NCBI GenBank assembly: GCA_023807065.1
Contig: JAJJLU010003469.1
Coordinates: 1-64,000, forward strand
DNA: 64,000 bases
Direction: 5' to 3'
Source: Isotricha intestinalis
Taxonomy: Eukaryota; Ciliophora; Litostomatea; Vestibuliferida; Isotrichidae
Part shown: positions 9,297 to 19,945 of the stretch, piece by piece
Layout: each line of letters opens with the position of its first letter
How positions within the stretch are numbered: the stretch's first letter is position 1
Translations under genes and position numbers: made by a program
The notes under the pieces: model-generated
The model's database searches: none
What the model saw: the letters and a program-made list of their open reading frames with translations, nothing else
Told to the model about the DNA's origin: nothing

Positions 9297-11006
9297 TTAA
9301 CATTCATATCTTTTAAGTTCATTTTCTAAAAGATCTATTTTTTGATTTATTTCATTTAATTGATTTTGAGTATATCTTAAATCTTCTTTTATTTTTTCTT
9401 TTTGTTCAAAAGATAAATTATTAGTTGATAAAGTTTTTTCCATAAATTTTTGATTTTTATCTGCTTCTCCACTTAATAAAACGTTTTTTTCATTTAAATT
9501 TAATAATTCACATAAAATATTTTTAACATCTAAATTATTAATATGAAACTTTAATATTCTACAAATGAGATTAGTGAAGAATTTATTTTCTGCAATAAAT
9601 CTTAAATTTTCATCATTTAATTTTTTATTATTATCATATAACTTTTTATTATCATATTTATAAGAATTTATTTTATTTTTCATTTCTTCACTTTGATAAC
9701 CTTCATTATTAGCAATCATTCTTTCTAAAACATTTTTTTCATTTTGTAAAGCTTGAATTTGACACATATAATAATTTTCATTTTTCACTTTTTCATTACA
9801 TAATAACATATATCTATCATTAATATTTTGTAATTCACATCTTAACTTATCATTATCAACTTCTACACATTGTAAATTTTGTAAATTATTTTTTAAATTA
9901 TCATTTTGTTGAAGATAAAAATTATTATCTTGAGTTAAACCTTGATTTATTTGTTTTATATTTAAATTTTCTCTTGTTATATTTTCATATTGTTCTTGAT
10001 AATCTTTTAAATAATCATTATCATATGATAATTTTGTTACTTTATGATTTAAGTCATTTACTGTTTGAGAAAGATAACAATTATCTTTTTTTAATTTAGG
10101 TATTTCTTTATTTTCATTTAATAATATTTGATTATGTTTTTCTATTTCATTATTTCTATTTTTTTGAATTTCTAATTCATTTTCTTTTGTTTGATAATCC
10201 GTTGATAATTTCATAAACTCTTCATCTAATTTTATTTTATCTTCTTGTAATTTCTCAAGTTCTTCTTTTAAATTATTATAATTTTCTTTTGTTTCTTCAA
10301 AATTTTGTAATTGAGCATTCATTTTTAGTATTTGCTTTTCATTTTCTTCTTTTAATTTCATTAACTCATCATTTTTTTCTTTCATTTGACCAATGTCAAG
10401 AATCACTGTTGCAAAATCATCTTCTGGTAAATTACCATAATATTTCTTTTTTATTAATTCTATTTTACTTTTTAATCCTGTTTTTATTAAAGATGATTCT
10501 ATTGTTTGCTTTAATATTTCTATATAATTTCTTTGTTCATCATTTGTTACTATTTCTTTTTTTAATTGAGATAATAATTTATTTTTTTCTTGAATTAATT
10601 GCTTATTTTGGTTTTTAATTTGAGAATAATAAGAAAATATTTGTTCAGGATCTATATCATTCACATCTGGAAATTCCTCTTCTTCAATATTAAAATTTCC
10701 TGATTGATAATTATTTAAACTTTTATTATTTAAAGCATATGTTTCGTAAAGAGAATTATATTTTTTTTGAAGTTGTTCATATTTTTCACTAATATCTGAA
10801 AATGATTGAACATTAGAAAGTTTATTTTTTGTTATTGGAAAATTTTCATTAGGATTATATTGTCTTATTCTATTTTCTAATAAATTGATATATTCTTGTA
10901 AAGAACATAATCTTTTTGCTTGATCTCTTATTTTTTTTTGTAAAATAGAAGAAATTTGAGAATTATCAATATCTTCAGATGAATTATTTTGAACATTCAT
11001 TTTCAA
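9297..11006 (-). CDS. Long coiled-coil protein
   Basis: A 569-residue protein, almost entirely predicted coiled coil. Glu/Lys/Asn/Gln-rich heptads run nearly end to end (about residues 20-60, 130-440 and 500-569), with a short less regular segment at about 60-125. It begins MKMNVQNNSSEDIDNSQISS and has no signal peptide, TM segment or catalytic motif. Such rods usually serve centrosomes, basal bodies, golgin-type tethers or the cortical cytoskeleton. Which one cannot be said from the sequence. Confidence 0.8.
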   Translation of the reverse strand: MKMNVQNNSSEDIDNSQISSILQKKIRDQAKRLCSLQEYINLLENRIRQYNPNENFPITKNKLSNVQSFSDISEKYEQLQKKYNSLYETYALNNKSLNNYQSGNFNIEEEEFPDVNDIDPEQIFSYYSQIKNQNKQLIQEKNKLLSQLKKEIVTNDEQRNYIEILKQTIESSLIKTGLKSKIELIKKKYYGNLPEDDFATVILDIGQMKEKNDELMKLKEENEKQILKMNAQLQNFEETKENYNNLKEELEKLQEDKIKLDEEFMKLSTDYQTKENELEIQKNRNNEIEKHNQILLNENKEIPKLKKDNCYLSQTVNDLNHKVTKLSYDNDYLKDYQEQYENITRENLNIKQINQGLTQDNNFYLQQNDNLKNNLQNLQCVEVDNDKLRCELQNINDRYMLLCNEKVKNENYYMCQIQALQNEKNVLERMIANNEGYQSEEMKNKINSYKYDNKKLYDNNKKLNDENLRFIAENKFFTNLICRILKFHINNLDVKNILCELLNLNEKNVLLSGEADKNQKFMEKTLSTNNLSFEQKEKIKEDLRYTQNQLNEINQKIDLLENELKRYEC

Positions 11007-11071
11007 ATATTTTTTAATTTATATTAAAAAAAGAATAAATATAATATAATTTATATTTTTATAAAAAAATA

Positions 11072-14000
11072 TTACCTAAATAAAATTGAATTAATTACAC
11101 AAGTATTAAAAAATTCAACATTTTCTCTTTCATTTCCGAATCTTTTAAGATTAGTAATATAAAAAACACTTGAAACAAACATAAATATAATTTCAACAAC
11201 AAAAAAAGCTGCTTCTTTAAAAAGAAGAGTTTTTTTAATATAATTAATATCCCAATTAAAATTAATTAAAATACTCAATACCATTTTTCTAAACATTCTA
11301 GGAAGTTCAACAAGACAAGTTCCAAAAAATTTATCTTTAGTTCTTGCTAAATTACTTTGTTCAGTTCTTTTATCTCTTAAAAAATCATTATAATAACTAA
11401 CAATAGTTGAATAAATAGATTCAATTGCTATATTAAAACCTTTTAAATTTAAACCATTTCCTATTCTTAAACATTCATCATATAAATTTTCATAAGTTAT
11501 TTCTTTTAAAAATTCTAATCTTGGAATAGAAGAATCATTTTTATTTTTTGCTAAAAATTCTGCATATATTTTACAAAAATTATTCGAGAATACTTTATTT
11601 TGAAATTCAATCATATTTTTATAATTTCTATTTTTTTTCTTTAAAGCAAAAGCTTCTACTCTTTTTTGAATAACTGGAAAACAATTTGAAATCTCTTTAA
11701 ATAAATTATGCTTTTTTAATGAGAATAAATCTTTTGAAGTTTCTTTACATATATAATTCCATTCATTAGTTTCAAATTGAATAATAATTTCTTCATTTTT
11801 TAAAACAGATAAACCATATAAAAAAACTAAATCATTTAAATATTTTGCATATATAAATATATCATGTAATGCATTACAAATAGTTCCTAAAATATTATTT
11901 GTTTGAACTGAAAGTATTATTTGTATTGATGATATTGTTATGAAAATTACTGTTAATATAAATAAAATTAAAAAAAAATTAAAAAATAAAATTGGTTTTT
12001 CTAAAAGTCTTTTTCCATTTTGAACATATTTAAATTTCATTGAATTTTCTTTATCTTCTTTAATTAAATTATTTTTAGAAACACTTTTATTTTGACTTGC
12101 ATTATTACTAACATTTAATAATTTTAAAGAAGATTTTGATGATAAAGAAGATCTATTTGTAGAATAATTATTTATTAAAGGAATATTACTTTTATTATTT
12201 GTAACATTAATTCTATTTATTGTTGAATTTCTTGAATTTGATGTTTCATTCATATTACTAAATCCAGTGAAAGTTGTTTTTGTTTCATTTGATGTTAATT
12301 TTAAATTTAAATTATTTTGAGAGAATATTTTCTTTTTTGGTGATTTATCTTCATATAATATTCCCGGTGTTGATATTTTAACTATTGAATGTTGAGTTGC
12401 TCTTTTTCTTAATAAATTAAATAATTTTGGTGAATCTACTATTTTTTTTTCACTGTAATTTTTAGATATTTCTTTTATTTCATTTTGATTATTTATAAAT
12501 ATCTTGTCAACTTTTTCAATATTATCTTCGTCAAAATATTTTGTTTTTTTAACATTAAAAGGTTGAACTTTAATAGATCTATATTTATCATATTGATCAG
12601 ACATAATGTTTTTTAATATAAAATCATCAATATTATTTTCTATCATTTCAATATCATCTATTTTTTTATGTATATTTATTTTAGAAGAATAATTCTCTAA
12701 GTAATCTAAAATTGTTTGTATTTTAACTCCAATATATGCGTTAAAAAATCTAAGTCTAGTATAACCAATATAATAACTTGCATATAAATTATTTACTCTC
12801 ATTAAAAAAATAAAAAATAAAATAAAAGTATATAAACTAAACATTGATGATGCCATTAAAATAAAATAAGCTAAATATTCATGAACATTTATTTCTTTTT
12901 GAATTATTTTATTTAAAAAATTATTTTGTTCTTTATTACTTTCATAAATATAATACAAAGAGAAATTTTCTAAAAAAGAAATAAGGGATGAAGCAGAATC
13001 ATAATAATCAGTTTGAGAATATTTTGATTTTTCAACCATTTCTTCATTAAAATAATATTCTGAATTATTAAAAAGAATTTGAATAGGACCAATAAAAGAA
13101 TATGGAAGAAGTAATATATGAACAAAATCATCATAAATTGAAACATAATCAAATGTTTTTTTTCCATCTAAAGCCGGAACTATATATTTCTCTTTTTCAG
13201 TATTATTTTTTAAAATATATTTCCTTGCTTCTTTATTTTTTGTTATAAATTCAAAATATTTTCTTTGATAAACAATATAATCAAAAAATCTCAAATTTAA
13301 TTCTTTATTATTAAAATCCCATGAATTATCATATCCATCATCTAAGATCTCATCTTGGATATTATTTGAAACAAATTGCATTAAAAGAACTCTAAATTGA
13401 ATATGACATATTGATTGAATATACATATTACCATCATTAAAAGAATAAATATGAGAATGTATTTTATTTATTTTTTTTATTTTTTCAGAATATAAATATA
13501 TTAAAGCTAAATAAAATATAAAAGACATACCTGAATAAACATATTGTTGAAAGAAGGATAATTTTTCTATTTTTATTTTTGAATATTCTACTAAATTTTT
13601 ATTTGACATTTCAGAAATATTCATAAATTCTGAATCATCATTATCTTTTTTTTTAGGAGTGTCTAAAATGTCTTTTTCTTCTTCTTCAGAATTTTTTTTT
13701 TCTAAATTAATTTTAAAATATTTTCTAAGAAGGATAATTCCTAATTTATTTATTGTTTTTATTTTTTTTAATAAAAGCCAAAATCTAGAATCTTTATCAA
13801 AAACTTGTGGATTAACAGTAACAGAAACAACTGTTGAATAATCTACTTCTCTATGAGAATTTGTTGTTAAAGTTTTAAATTTATTATCAAATAATTTTTC
13901 TAATTTACTTAAACCTGATTCTTTACTGTAACCATTGCTTTCATCTAAATTAACATTAATTAAAAAAATATAATATTTTTTTTTCTTATTTTTATCTTTC

Positions 14001-16657
14001 ATTAAAAATCTTTCTTCATAATTAACATAAACTTTAAAAGTGAAATTAACAGAACGAAGAGAGTCTCTAAATTCTTTTAATTTTATAATTGCTTTTGAAA
14101 ATTCATCTTCAGAAATTAAACCTATTTCTTTCATAAATAAATCTTCTATAGAATTTAAAGCAGTTAATAAATTAATTTCAAAAACTCCATTATTTGCAAT
14201 TTTATTAATTCTAAAAATATCCATAATATTAATAGAATATTGGTTTAAGACTGTAGTATTTAAAAAAAAGAAATCTTCAAATCCTTTACTTATAGCAATT
14301 ATTTTACCATGTTTATTTGTGAATAAAATACAAGAACCACAAAAATTACTATCTAAATTATGCTTTTTATTTTTTAAACTTTTTCTTGCTGTATTTTTAC
14401 TAATTATTTTCTGTTCTTTTGCATCTTTTAATCTTATATATAATTGAAGTCCTTTCCCTGTTGATAAAGTAATTCCATCAAAATCAAATAAACAAATGTA
14501 TTTTTCTTTATCTTGAAAACAAAAATTTAATATTTTAATATAATCCATTCCATTTTCTAAAGAAGTTGAAATTGAAGATGAATAAGATTTAAAGAATGCT
14601 TTTGGAAATAAATCACTTAGTTCAATTTTAGAAAAATCATTTTTTGAATAATTTAATTTTCTTCTTAAATCATCTGAAATGTATTTAATTTTAAAATGAG
14701 GTGTTTCTTTTAATAATTCAATAAAAATAATAAATATATAAACATCTTTATCAGTTTCTATTAATGATGATAATTGATTTGAGAAAAAATTATCTATAGG
14801 TTGTATAAGTTCTTCAGGAATTTCTCCAATCAAAAAATCAAAAAATGTTGTTATTTTTGTCATTGGATACATTATACTACATTTTGTTTTATTAAATAAT
14901 ACTTTTAAATTTTCTATATATTCTTGATATAAATTACAAAATTGAGTAATTGCACATGAATATCTATTAAATGATATTTCATCTTCATTAAAATTCTTCA
15001 TTATTTTTCTAAAATTACCTAATAATAATTTTAAATCTTTTTCTATATGAATTAGTTTATTTACTGAATTAAAATTAGAACTAAAAATAGACCAATTTTT
15101 TATATTAAATTGCTTTTCTTTTGAAAAGGATGTTATTTTCCTTTTTTCAATATATTTTTCTTTTTTATAACTCTCAATTATTTTCCTTTGCATTAAATCT
15201 AATTGTAATTTTGTTAAATAACTATTTTTAACTGCTTTATTCCCTTTTATTCTTTCTATAATATATAAACATTTAAAATAATTTTTTTCAAACATATAAT
15301 AATAAATTATTACTATTAATACTGCTGTATAATAATTTTTCCATTTATGATTTATGTATTTATAATTTGCAATTTCATTTGTTAAAAAAGTATGAAAAAT
15401 TGGAGCTTTTAATTTAAGCCAATCACTTATTATCCCATTTTTTTCTTTAGCTTTCTTCGAATATTTTATATATTCATTTATTTCCTTATTAAAATCCATA
15501 TTATTATATTTTTGACAATAAAAACATTTTTGATTTTCATTTGTACATTTTGGAGAATGAACTCTACTTTTAAAAGTTTGATTTAATTCTATCATAATAT
15601 TTTTAAATTCATTTAATCTATCCATGTAATAAACTAAATTTAGCATTTTTAAAATATTAACTGAATAATTTTTTGAATTACTATTATTATATTTTGTAAT
15701 ATCTTCTTTTATATATTTTGAATCAAATCTATAATATATATTAGTAAATAACATAGATAAAAAAATTTCAATAACATATTTAACATATAAAATAGCTCTA
15801 TCATCTTGTAAAATAAAAGATTCATTTTTATAATAATCTAATAAAGCAAAGAATTCAATTATTATTGAAGAAAAACATATTGAAAAATAAAATCTAATAA
15901 TAACTTCAATATAATATCTATAATAATATTTTTGATGAGTAAAATAATTAATTAAAAAGTAAATTCCTTCAATACATCTCACTACTATTTTCAATGCAAT
16001 TACATATTTTAATTTAATATGAAATTCTAATTGAATAACAATTTGATAACTTGATAAAAACAAAGAAGAAAAATCTAACTTTCCTAATTCATTACAACAA
16101 AAAGAATAATTATCAATAAAAAAAGATTCATTAATTAAAACACTTGAGAATAAAATTTCAATTATACAAATATAAAGAACATTTAAACAAATTAATACAC
16201 ATGATAAAATATAAATCAAAGAAGATATTTTTTTTTTAGAGTCATTTCTTATTATAATTTCAGTAAAGATTGAAAACATATATGGACTCATCATATAAGT
16301 AAATATTAAAGAAGATAATTGAATGAATAAAATTCTATTTTTATTATGCTTTTTAGAATTCAATTCCAAAATTGTAAATATAATACTTAAACAAGTAAAA
16401 AGAGTATAAAAGAATAAAAGTAAATATAAAATAAATATATAATCAACTGATGATATTAATTCTGATAAAGTAAATTTTCTAATCCAAAAAGAAATTCCTG
16501 CTTTTCTTGTTATTTTCCAATCATGAGTAACACAAAATATAGGAAGTAATTTAATTATAAAAATTAATCGAAATAAAATTTTTGATTTTGGAAAATCCTT
16601 TAATATTTTAATTAAACTATTACTTCCAAAAGCTTCGTCATTGTTTTTTTTATCCAT
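11072..16657 (-). CDS. Giant multi-pass membrane protein with central PAS-like domain (TmcB-like)
   Basis: Starting at the ATG at 16657, the protein is 1861 residues. The frame is open for 50 more codons upstream, but those overlap the divergent WD40 coding sequence in antisense and are unlikely to be used. It has a block of about ten hydrophobic helices near the N-terminus and a long soluble region. A PAS-like segment (around FTNKHGKIIAISKGFEDFF) sits mid-protein. Two more groups of TM helices follow, separated by a Ser/Asn-rich linker, with a final TM pair near the C-terminus. Large proteins of this layout, annotated as tiny-macrocyst (TmcB/TmcC)-like or PAS-domain membrane proteins, are expanded in ciliates. 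A sensory or osmotic role is plausible by analogy. A conserved Cys cluster CxxC (CFYC) lies in the soluble region. Confidence 0.75.
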   Translation of the reverse strand: MDKKNNDEAFGSNSLIKILKDFPKSKILFRLIFIIKLLPIFCVTHDWKITRKAGISFWIRKFTLSELISSVDYIFILYLLLFFYTLFTCLSIIFTILELNSKKHNKNRILFIQLSSLIFTYMMSPYMFSIFTEIIIRNDSKKKISSLIYILSCVLICLNVLYICIIEILFSSVLINESFFIDNYSFCCNELGKLDFSSLFLSSYQIVIQLEFHIKLKYVIALKIVVRCIEGIYFLINYFTHQKYYYRYYIEVIIRFYFSICFSSIIIEFFALLDYYKNESFILQDDRAILYVKYVIEIFLSMLFTNIYYRFDSKYIKEDITKYNNSNSKNYSVNILKMLNLVYYMDRLNEFKNIMIELNQTFKSRVHSPKCTNENQKCFYCQKYNNMDFNKEINEYIKYSKKAKEKNGIISDWLKLKAPIFHTFLTNEIANYKYINHKWKNYYTAVLIVIIYYYMFEKNYFKCLYIIERIKGNKAVKNSYLTKLQLDLMQRKIIESYKKEKYIEKRKITSFSKEKQFNIKNWSIFSSNFNSVNKLIHIEKDLKLLLGNFRKIMKNFNEDEISFNRYSCAITQFCNLYQEYIENLKVLFNKTKCSIMYPMTKITTFFDFLIGEIPEELIQPIDNFFSNQLSSLIETDKDVYIFIIFIELLKETPHFKIKYISDDLRRKLNYSKNDFSKIELSDLFPKAFFKSYSSSISTSLENGMDYIKILNFCFQDKEKYICLFDFDGITLSTGKGLQLYIRLKDAKEQKIISKNTARKSLKNKKHNLDSNFCGSCILFTNKHGKIIAISKGFEDFFFLNTTVLNQYSINIMDIFRINKIANNGVFEINLLTALNSIEDLFMKEIGLISEDEFSKAIIKLKEFRDSLRSVNFTFKVYVNYEERFLMKDKNKKKKYYIFLINVNLDESNGYSKESGLSKLEKLFDNKFKTLTTNSHREVDYSTVVSVTVNPQVFDKDSRFWLLLKKIKTINKLGIILLRKYFKINLEKKNSEEEEKDILDTPKKKDNDDSEFMNISEMSNKNLVEYSKIKIEKLSFFQQYVYSGMSFIFYLALIYLYSEKIKKINKIHSHIYSFNDGNMYIQSICHIQFRVLLMQFVSNNIQDEILDDGYDNSWDFNNKELNLRFFDYIVYQRKYFEFITKNKEARKYILKNNTEKEKYIVPALDGKKTFDYVSIYDDFVHILLLPYSFIGPIQILFNNSEYYFNEEMVEKSKYSQTDYYDSASSLISFLENFSLYYIYESNKEQNNFLNKIIQKEINVHEYLAYFILMASSMFSLYTFILFFIFLMRVNNLYASYYIGYTRLRFFNAYIGVKIQTILDYLENYSSKINIHKKIDDIEMIENNIDDFILKNIMSDQYDKYRSIKVQPFNVKKTKYFDEDNIEKVDKIFINNQNEIKEISKNYSEKKIVDSPKLFNLLRKRATQHSIVKISTPGILYEDKSPKKKIFSQNNLNLKLTSNETKTTFTGFSNMNETSNSRNSTINRINVTNNKSNIPLINNYSTNRSSLSSKSSLKLLNVSNNASQNKSVSKNNLIKEDKENSMKFKYVQNGKRLLEKPILFFNFFLILFILTVIFITISSIQIILSVQTNNILGTICNALHDIFIYAKYLNDLVFLYGLSVLKNEEIIIQFETNEWNYICKETSKDLFSLKKHNLFKEISNCFPVIQKRVEAFALKKKNRNYKNMIEFQNKVFSNNFCKIYAEFLAKNKNDSSIPRLEFLKEITYENLYDECLRIGNGLNLKGFNIAIESIYSTIVSYYNDFLRDKRTEQSNLARTKDKFFGTCLVELPRMFRKMVLSILINFNWDINYIKKTLLFKEAAFFVVEIIFMFVSSVFYITNLKRFGNERENVEFFNTCVINSILFR

Positions 16658-16700
16658 TTTAAATTTTGAAAAAAATAAAAATAAATAATAACAAAAAAAA
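16658..16700. promoter_or_regulatory. 43-bp divergent intergenic promoter region
   Basis: Only 43 bases, nearly all A/T, separate the start codons of the leftward 1861-residue membrane protein and the rightward WD40 gene. Both promoters and both 5' UTRs must fit in or overlap this interval and the facing coding sequences. No distinct box motif stands out from the A/T background. Confidence 0.5.
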
Positions 16701-17759
16701 ATGTTTAGTATATCAACAGGTTTAGGAACATATGACTCTGACCAAGGACCAAAAGGTGACATTCCATTAACACCAGAACACGGAGGACCAATTCTTTGTA
16801 TGGACAATACAAAAGATATAGTAGTAACAGGAAGTACAGATCATGGTTTAAGAGTATATAATTTAAGTGATGGTAAACAAACAAAACAATTATATACTAA
16901 AAAATACGGTCATTCTGAATGGGTAACAACTGTTCAAATATTACCTAATCGTAAAATCGTAAGTGGAGGAATGGATTCTAATATTTGTCTTTGGGATGCT
17001 TCTGGTGTTCGTTGTCAAACTTTTACAGAACATACTGGTTCTATATCTAAAATTGTAGCTGATAAAAAAAGTGGAGTTTACTTATCTTGTTCTTATGATT
17101 CATCAATTAGAGTATGGAATGAAAGTGCTTCATCTTCTCTTGCTTGTTTATCTGGAGTTCATAAAGGACCAGTTACTGATTTAAATTGGCAAAGTTCACT
17201 TTGTGTTTCTGCTGGAAGAGATGGATTAATTGCTGTTTGGGATTTAAATAATGAAAAATGTGTTCATAAAGGAAAATGGCATATGGGTCAAGTTTCAAAT
17301 GTTCAATTTTATTCTAATGGAAAAGATAAGAATTTAATAATGACTACTGGAGTTAATGATGGTCTTTTAAATATTGTTGATATGAGAAATATGGAAAAAA
17401 TATTTAGTAAACCTATTCATAAAGCAGCTATTAATTTCCTTGGAGTTACTAAAAATAATTTAATTGTTACTGGTTCAGCTGATAAAACTTTAAAAGCTTT
17501 TGATTTACAAAAAGATTTTGCAGAAATTAGTTCTTTACAAAGTTCTGACGCTGTTTTTTGTGGAGATGTTTGTGGAAATATTGTTGCTGCTGGATGTGGG
17601 GATGGTAATTTAATTTGTTATAATTTAGCTAAAATGGAAACTCTTTGGGGTTATGGATGTGAAAAACAAGGAGGAATTAAATGTGTTAAATTTGTTCCTG
17701 AAAAAATGAAAATTTTAACAGCTGGTGATACTGGACAAGGATTGGAACTTGTTTTTTAA
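16701..17759 (+). CDS. WD40-repeat protein
   Basis: A 352-residue beta-propeller with about seven WD40 blades. Repeat ends include LRVYNL, ICLWDA, IRVWNE, IAVWDL, LNIVDM and LKAFDL, with GH or GS dipeptides opening several repeats. The length fits a single seven-bladed propeller with no additional domain. It resembles RACK1/POC1-type single-propeller scaffolds, but I cannot place the subfamily. The codons of this gene are noticeably less A/T-extreme than its flanks, as often seen in well expressed genes. It is divergent from the giant membrane protein. Confidence 0.88.
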   Translation: MFSISTGLGTYDSDQGPKGDIPLTPEHGGPILCMDNTKDIVVTGSTDHGLRVYNLSDGKQTKQLYTKKYGHSEWVTTVQILPNRKIVSGGMDSNICLWDASGVRCQTFTEHTGSISKIVADKKSGVYLSCSYDSSIRVWNESASSSLACLSGVHKGPVTDLNWQSSLCVSAGRDGLIAVWDLNNEKCVHKGKWHMGQVSNVQFYSNGKDKNLIMTTGVNDGLLNIVDMRNMEKIFSKPIHKAAINFLGVTKNNLIVTGSADKTLKAFDLQKDFAEISSLQSSDAVFCGDVCGNIVAAGCGDGNLICYNLAKMETLWGYGCEKQGGIKCVKFVPEKMKILTAGDTGQGLELVF

Positions 17760-17971
17760 TTTAAAAAATTAATATAATAATTATTGTTTTAATTATTTGA
17801 TTATTTATTAAAAGAATTTTTTTTTATATATTAAATTATAATACAATTAAAAAATAAATTTTGATTCTTTATAAAAAATATTTAATATATTTAAATAAAC
17901 AAGTAATAATTATTGTTAAAAATAAATGGATAAATCAAATAAAAATATAACATAAATGCAAAAATGTTTCA

Positions 17972-19945
17972 TCAATAAATTTTCTCTTTGAATATGTTTT
18001 TAATAACTTCAACAACATTAATATCTTCAATAGTAGGAGGAATTTCTGGTTGTTTTCCATCAGCAATTTTCCTTAAAATTTTTCTGATAATTTTTCCGCT
18101 TCTGGTCTTTGGTAAAGCATTAACCACACAAATTCCTTTTAATCTACTAATAGCTCCAATATTTGAGGCAATAGAATCCTTTATTTTTTTACAAACACTT
18201 TCATATTCTTCTTTTTTTACATAATCTTTCATAATAACATAAGCAAAAGGTAATTGTCCTTTTAAAAAATCTTTTACACCAACAACTGCACATTCTGCTA
18301 CTTCTTTATTTTTTAAAATTACTTCTTCCATTCTTCCAGTTGTTAATCTATGACCTGCAATTTTTATCATATCATCATTTCTACTTAAAATTGTAACTGA
18401 ACCATCATCATTAAACAATCCAATATCTTCTGTAATATAATATTGTAAATCTTTAGTAAAATATTTTTCTTTAAAAGTCTCATCACTGTTATATAGAGTT
18501 GTCATAAAAGAAGGAGGAGTTGGTAGTTTAATACAAATTAAACCGGCTTTATTCTTTTCAGTAATTTCTATGGGTTTTTCTTCATCTTCTAAATCAACAA
18601 TTTTTACATTAAAACCTAACATTGGTCTTCCAGTTTCACCTGCAATATTTTCAAATCTATGAATATTAATATTATTACAGCATATAGGATATCCACTTTC
18701 TGTTTGCCACCAATGATCATTTATTAATTTATCTTCTCCAACACATTTCATCATAAATTTAAATGACTCTGGGTCACATCTTTCACCAGATAAACAAACA
18801 CTTTCTAAAGAAGACATATTGTATTTATGTATTATATCACAATTAGGATCTTCTTTTTTATAAGCTCTTACAACAGTTGGTGCTGTATAAAAAATTTTAA
18901 CTTTATATTTTTCAATTAATTCAAAGCATTTTCCACAATCGGGATTTCCAATTGGCTTTCCTTCGAATAATATTGTAGTCGAACCTCTTATTAATGGACC
19001 ATAAACAATAAATAAATGACCGACAATCCATCCGATGTCAGAACTGCTAAAAATAATATCTCCTTGATTTAAATTTAAAATATATTTCATTGTAAAATTT
19101 GCAGTGACAGCACAACCACCAATATCTCTTACAATTCCTTTTGGTGTCCCTGTAGTTCCACTTGTATAAAGAATATATAAAGGATCATTGCTATTTAAAC
19201 TTTTACATTCTACAACAGTATCATCTGGAATCTTTTTCATTTCATCATTATAAATAAAAGTATTAAATTCACTGTCTTTAATTTCTTTTTCACTTACTTT
19301 ATCAGCATTTTCTCTTTGATAAAGAAGTATTTTTACATCTTTTCCACAATCACTCATTTTCAGGGCTTTAGTAACCAAAGCATAATAATTAATATATTTT
19401 CTAGGTTCAATACCACAAGAAGCGCAAATAATAATTTTAGGTTTAGAGTCATTTATTCTATCACTTAATTCATCAGAAGCAAAGCCTCCAAAAACAACAG
19501 AATGAACAGCACCTATTCTCCAACAAGCCATCATAGAATAAATTAACTGAGGAATCATAGGCATATATATTATAATTCTATCACCAGTATTTATTCCATT
19601 ATTTAATAAAATTTGAGATAACTTATTTACTTCTTTGTATAAATCATTATAAGTGTAAATTTCTGTGGGCTTTTGATACCCACTTTCCCATATAATTGCT
19701 TTTGTATCCCCCTTTTTATTATTTATGTGTCTATCCAAAGTATTGTAACATAAATTTAATTTTCCATCAGGAAACCATTTAAAAAAAGGAGCATTTGACT
19801 TATCTAAAATTTTTGTTGGAGGTTTATCCCAAGAAATTTCATCCATTTGTTTTGACCAGAAATTTTCCATTGTTTCAGGATTTATTGACTCATTAAATAA
19901 TGATTCATAGTTGCTTAAACTTTTATCTTTGTTTATTTTTTCCAT
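17972..19945 (-). CDS. Acetyl/propionyl-CoA synthetase (ACSS3/PrpE-like)
   Basis: A 657-residue acyl-CoA synthetase of the ANL superfamily. An N-terminal ACAS_N segment (ESLFNESINPETMENFW) is followed by the AMP-binding signature TSGTTGTPKG (261-270). Next are the acyl-pocket region DIGWIVGHLFIVYGPL and EGKPIGNPD, and the DHWWQTESGYP motif. The C-terminal subdomain has the hinge after ITEDIGLFNDDG, and the catalytic Lys618 in PKTRSGK, which is the residue controlled by acetylation in homologues. GWIVGH plus EGKPIGNPD is closer to ACSS3/propionyl-CoA synthetases than to ACS1/2, so propionate or acetate activation is likely. The final residues give no clear peroxisomal signal. The gene ends in TGA, one of only two in the window. 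Confidence 0.93.
   Translation of the reverse strand: MEKINKDKSLSNYESLFNESINPETMENFWSKQMDEISWDKPPTKILDKSNAPFFKWFPDGKLNLCYNTLDRHINNKKGDTKAIIWESGYQKPTEIYTYNDLYKEVNKLSQILLNNGINTGDRIIIYMPMIPQLIYSMMACWRIGAVHSVVFGGFASDELSDRINDSKPKIIICASCGIEPRKYINYYALVTKALKMSDCGKDVKILLYQRENADKVSEKEIKDSEFNTFIYNDEMKKIPDDTVVECKSLNSNDPLYILYTSGTTGTPKGIVRDIGGCAVTANFTMKYILNLNQGDIIFSSSDIGWIVGHLFIVYGPLIRGSTTILFEGKPIGNPDCGKCFELIEKYKVKIFYTAPTVVRAYKKEDPNCDIIHKYNMSSLESVCLSGERCDPESFKFMMKCVGEDKLINDHWWQTESGYPICCNNINIHRFENIAGETGRPMLGFNVKIVDLEDEEKPIEITEKNKAGLICIKLPTPPSFMTTLYNSDETFKEKYFTKDLQYYITEDIGLFNDDGSVTILSRNDDMIKIAGHRLTTGRMEEVILKNKEVAECAVVGVKDFLKGQLPFAYVIMKDYVKKEEYESVCKKIKDSIASNIGAISRLKGICVVNALPKTRSGKIIRKILRKIADGKQPEIPPTIEDINVVEVIKNIFKEKIY

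Noticed and set aside
16658..16807. Additional 50 N-terminal codons of the giant membrane protein
   Set aside because: They run antisense through the divergent WD40 gene start; the ATG at 16657 is a better start.
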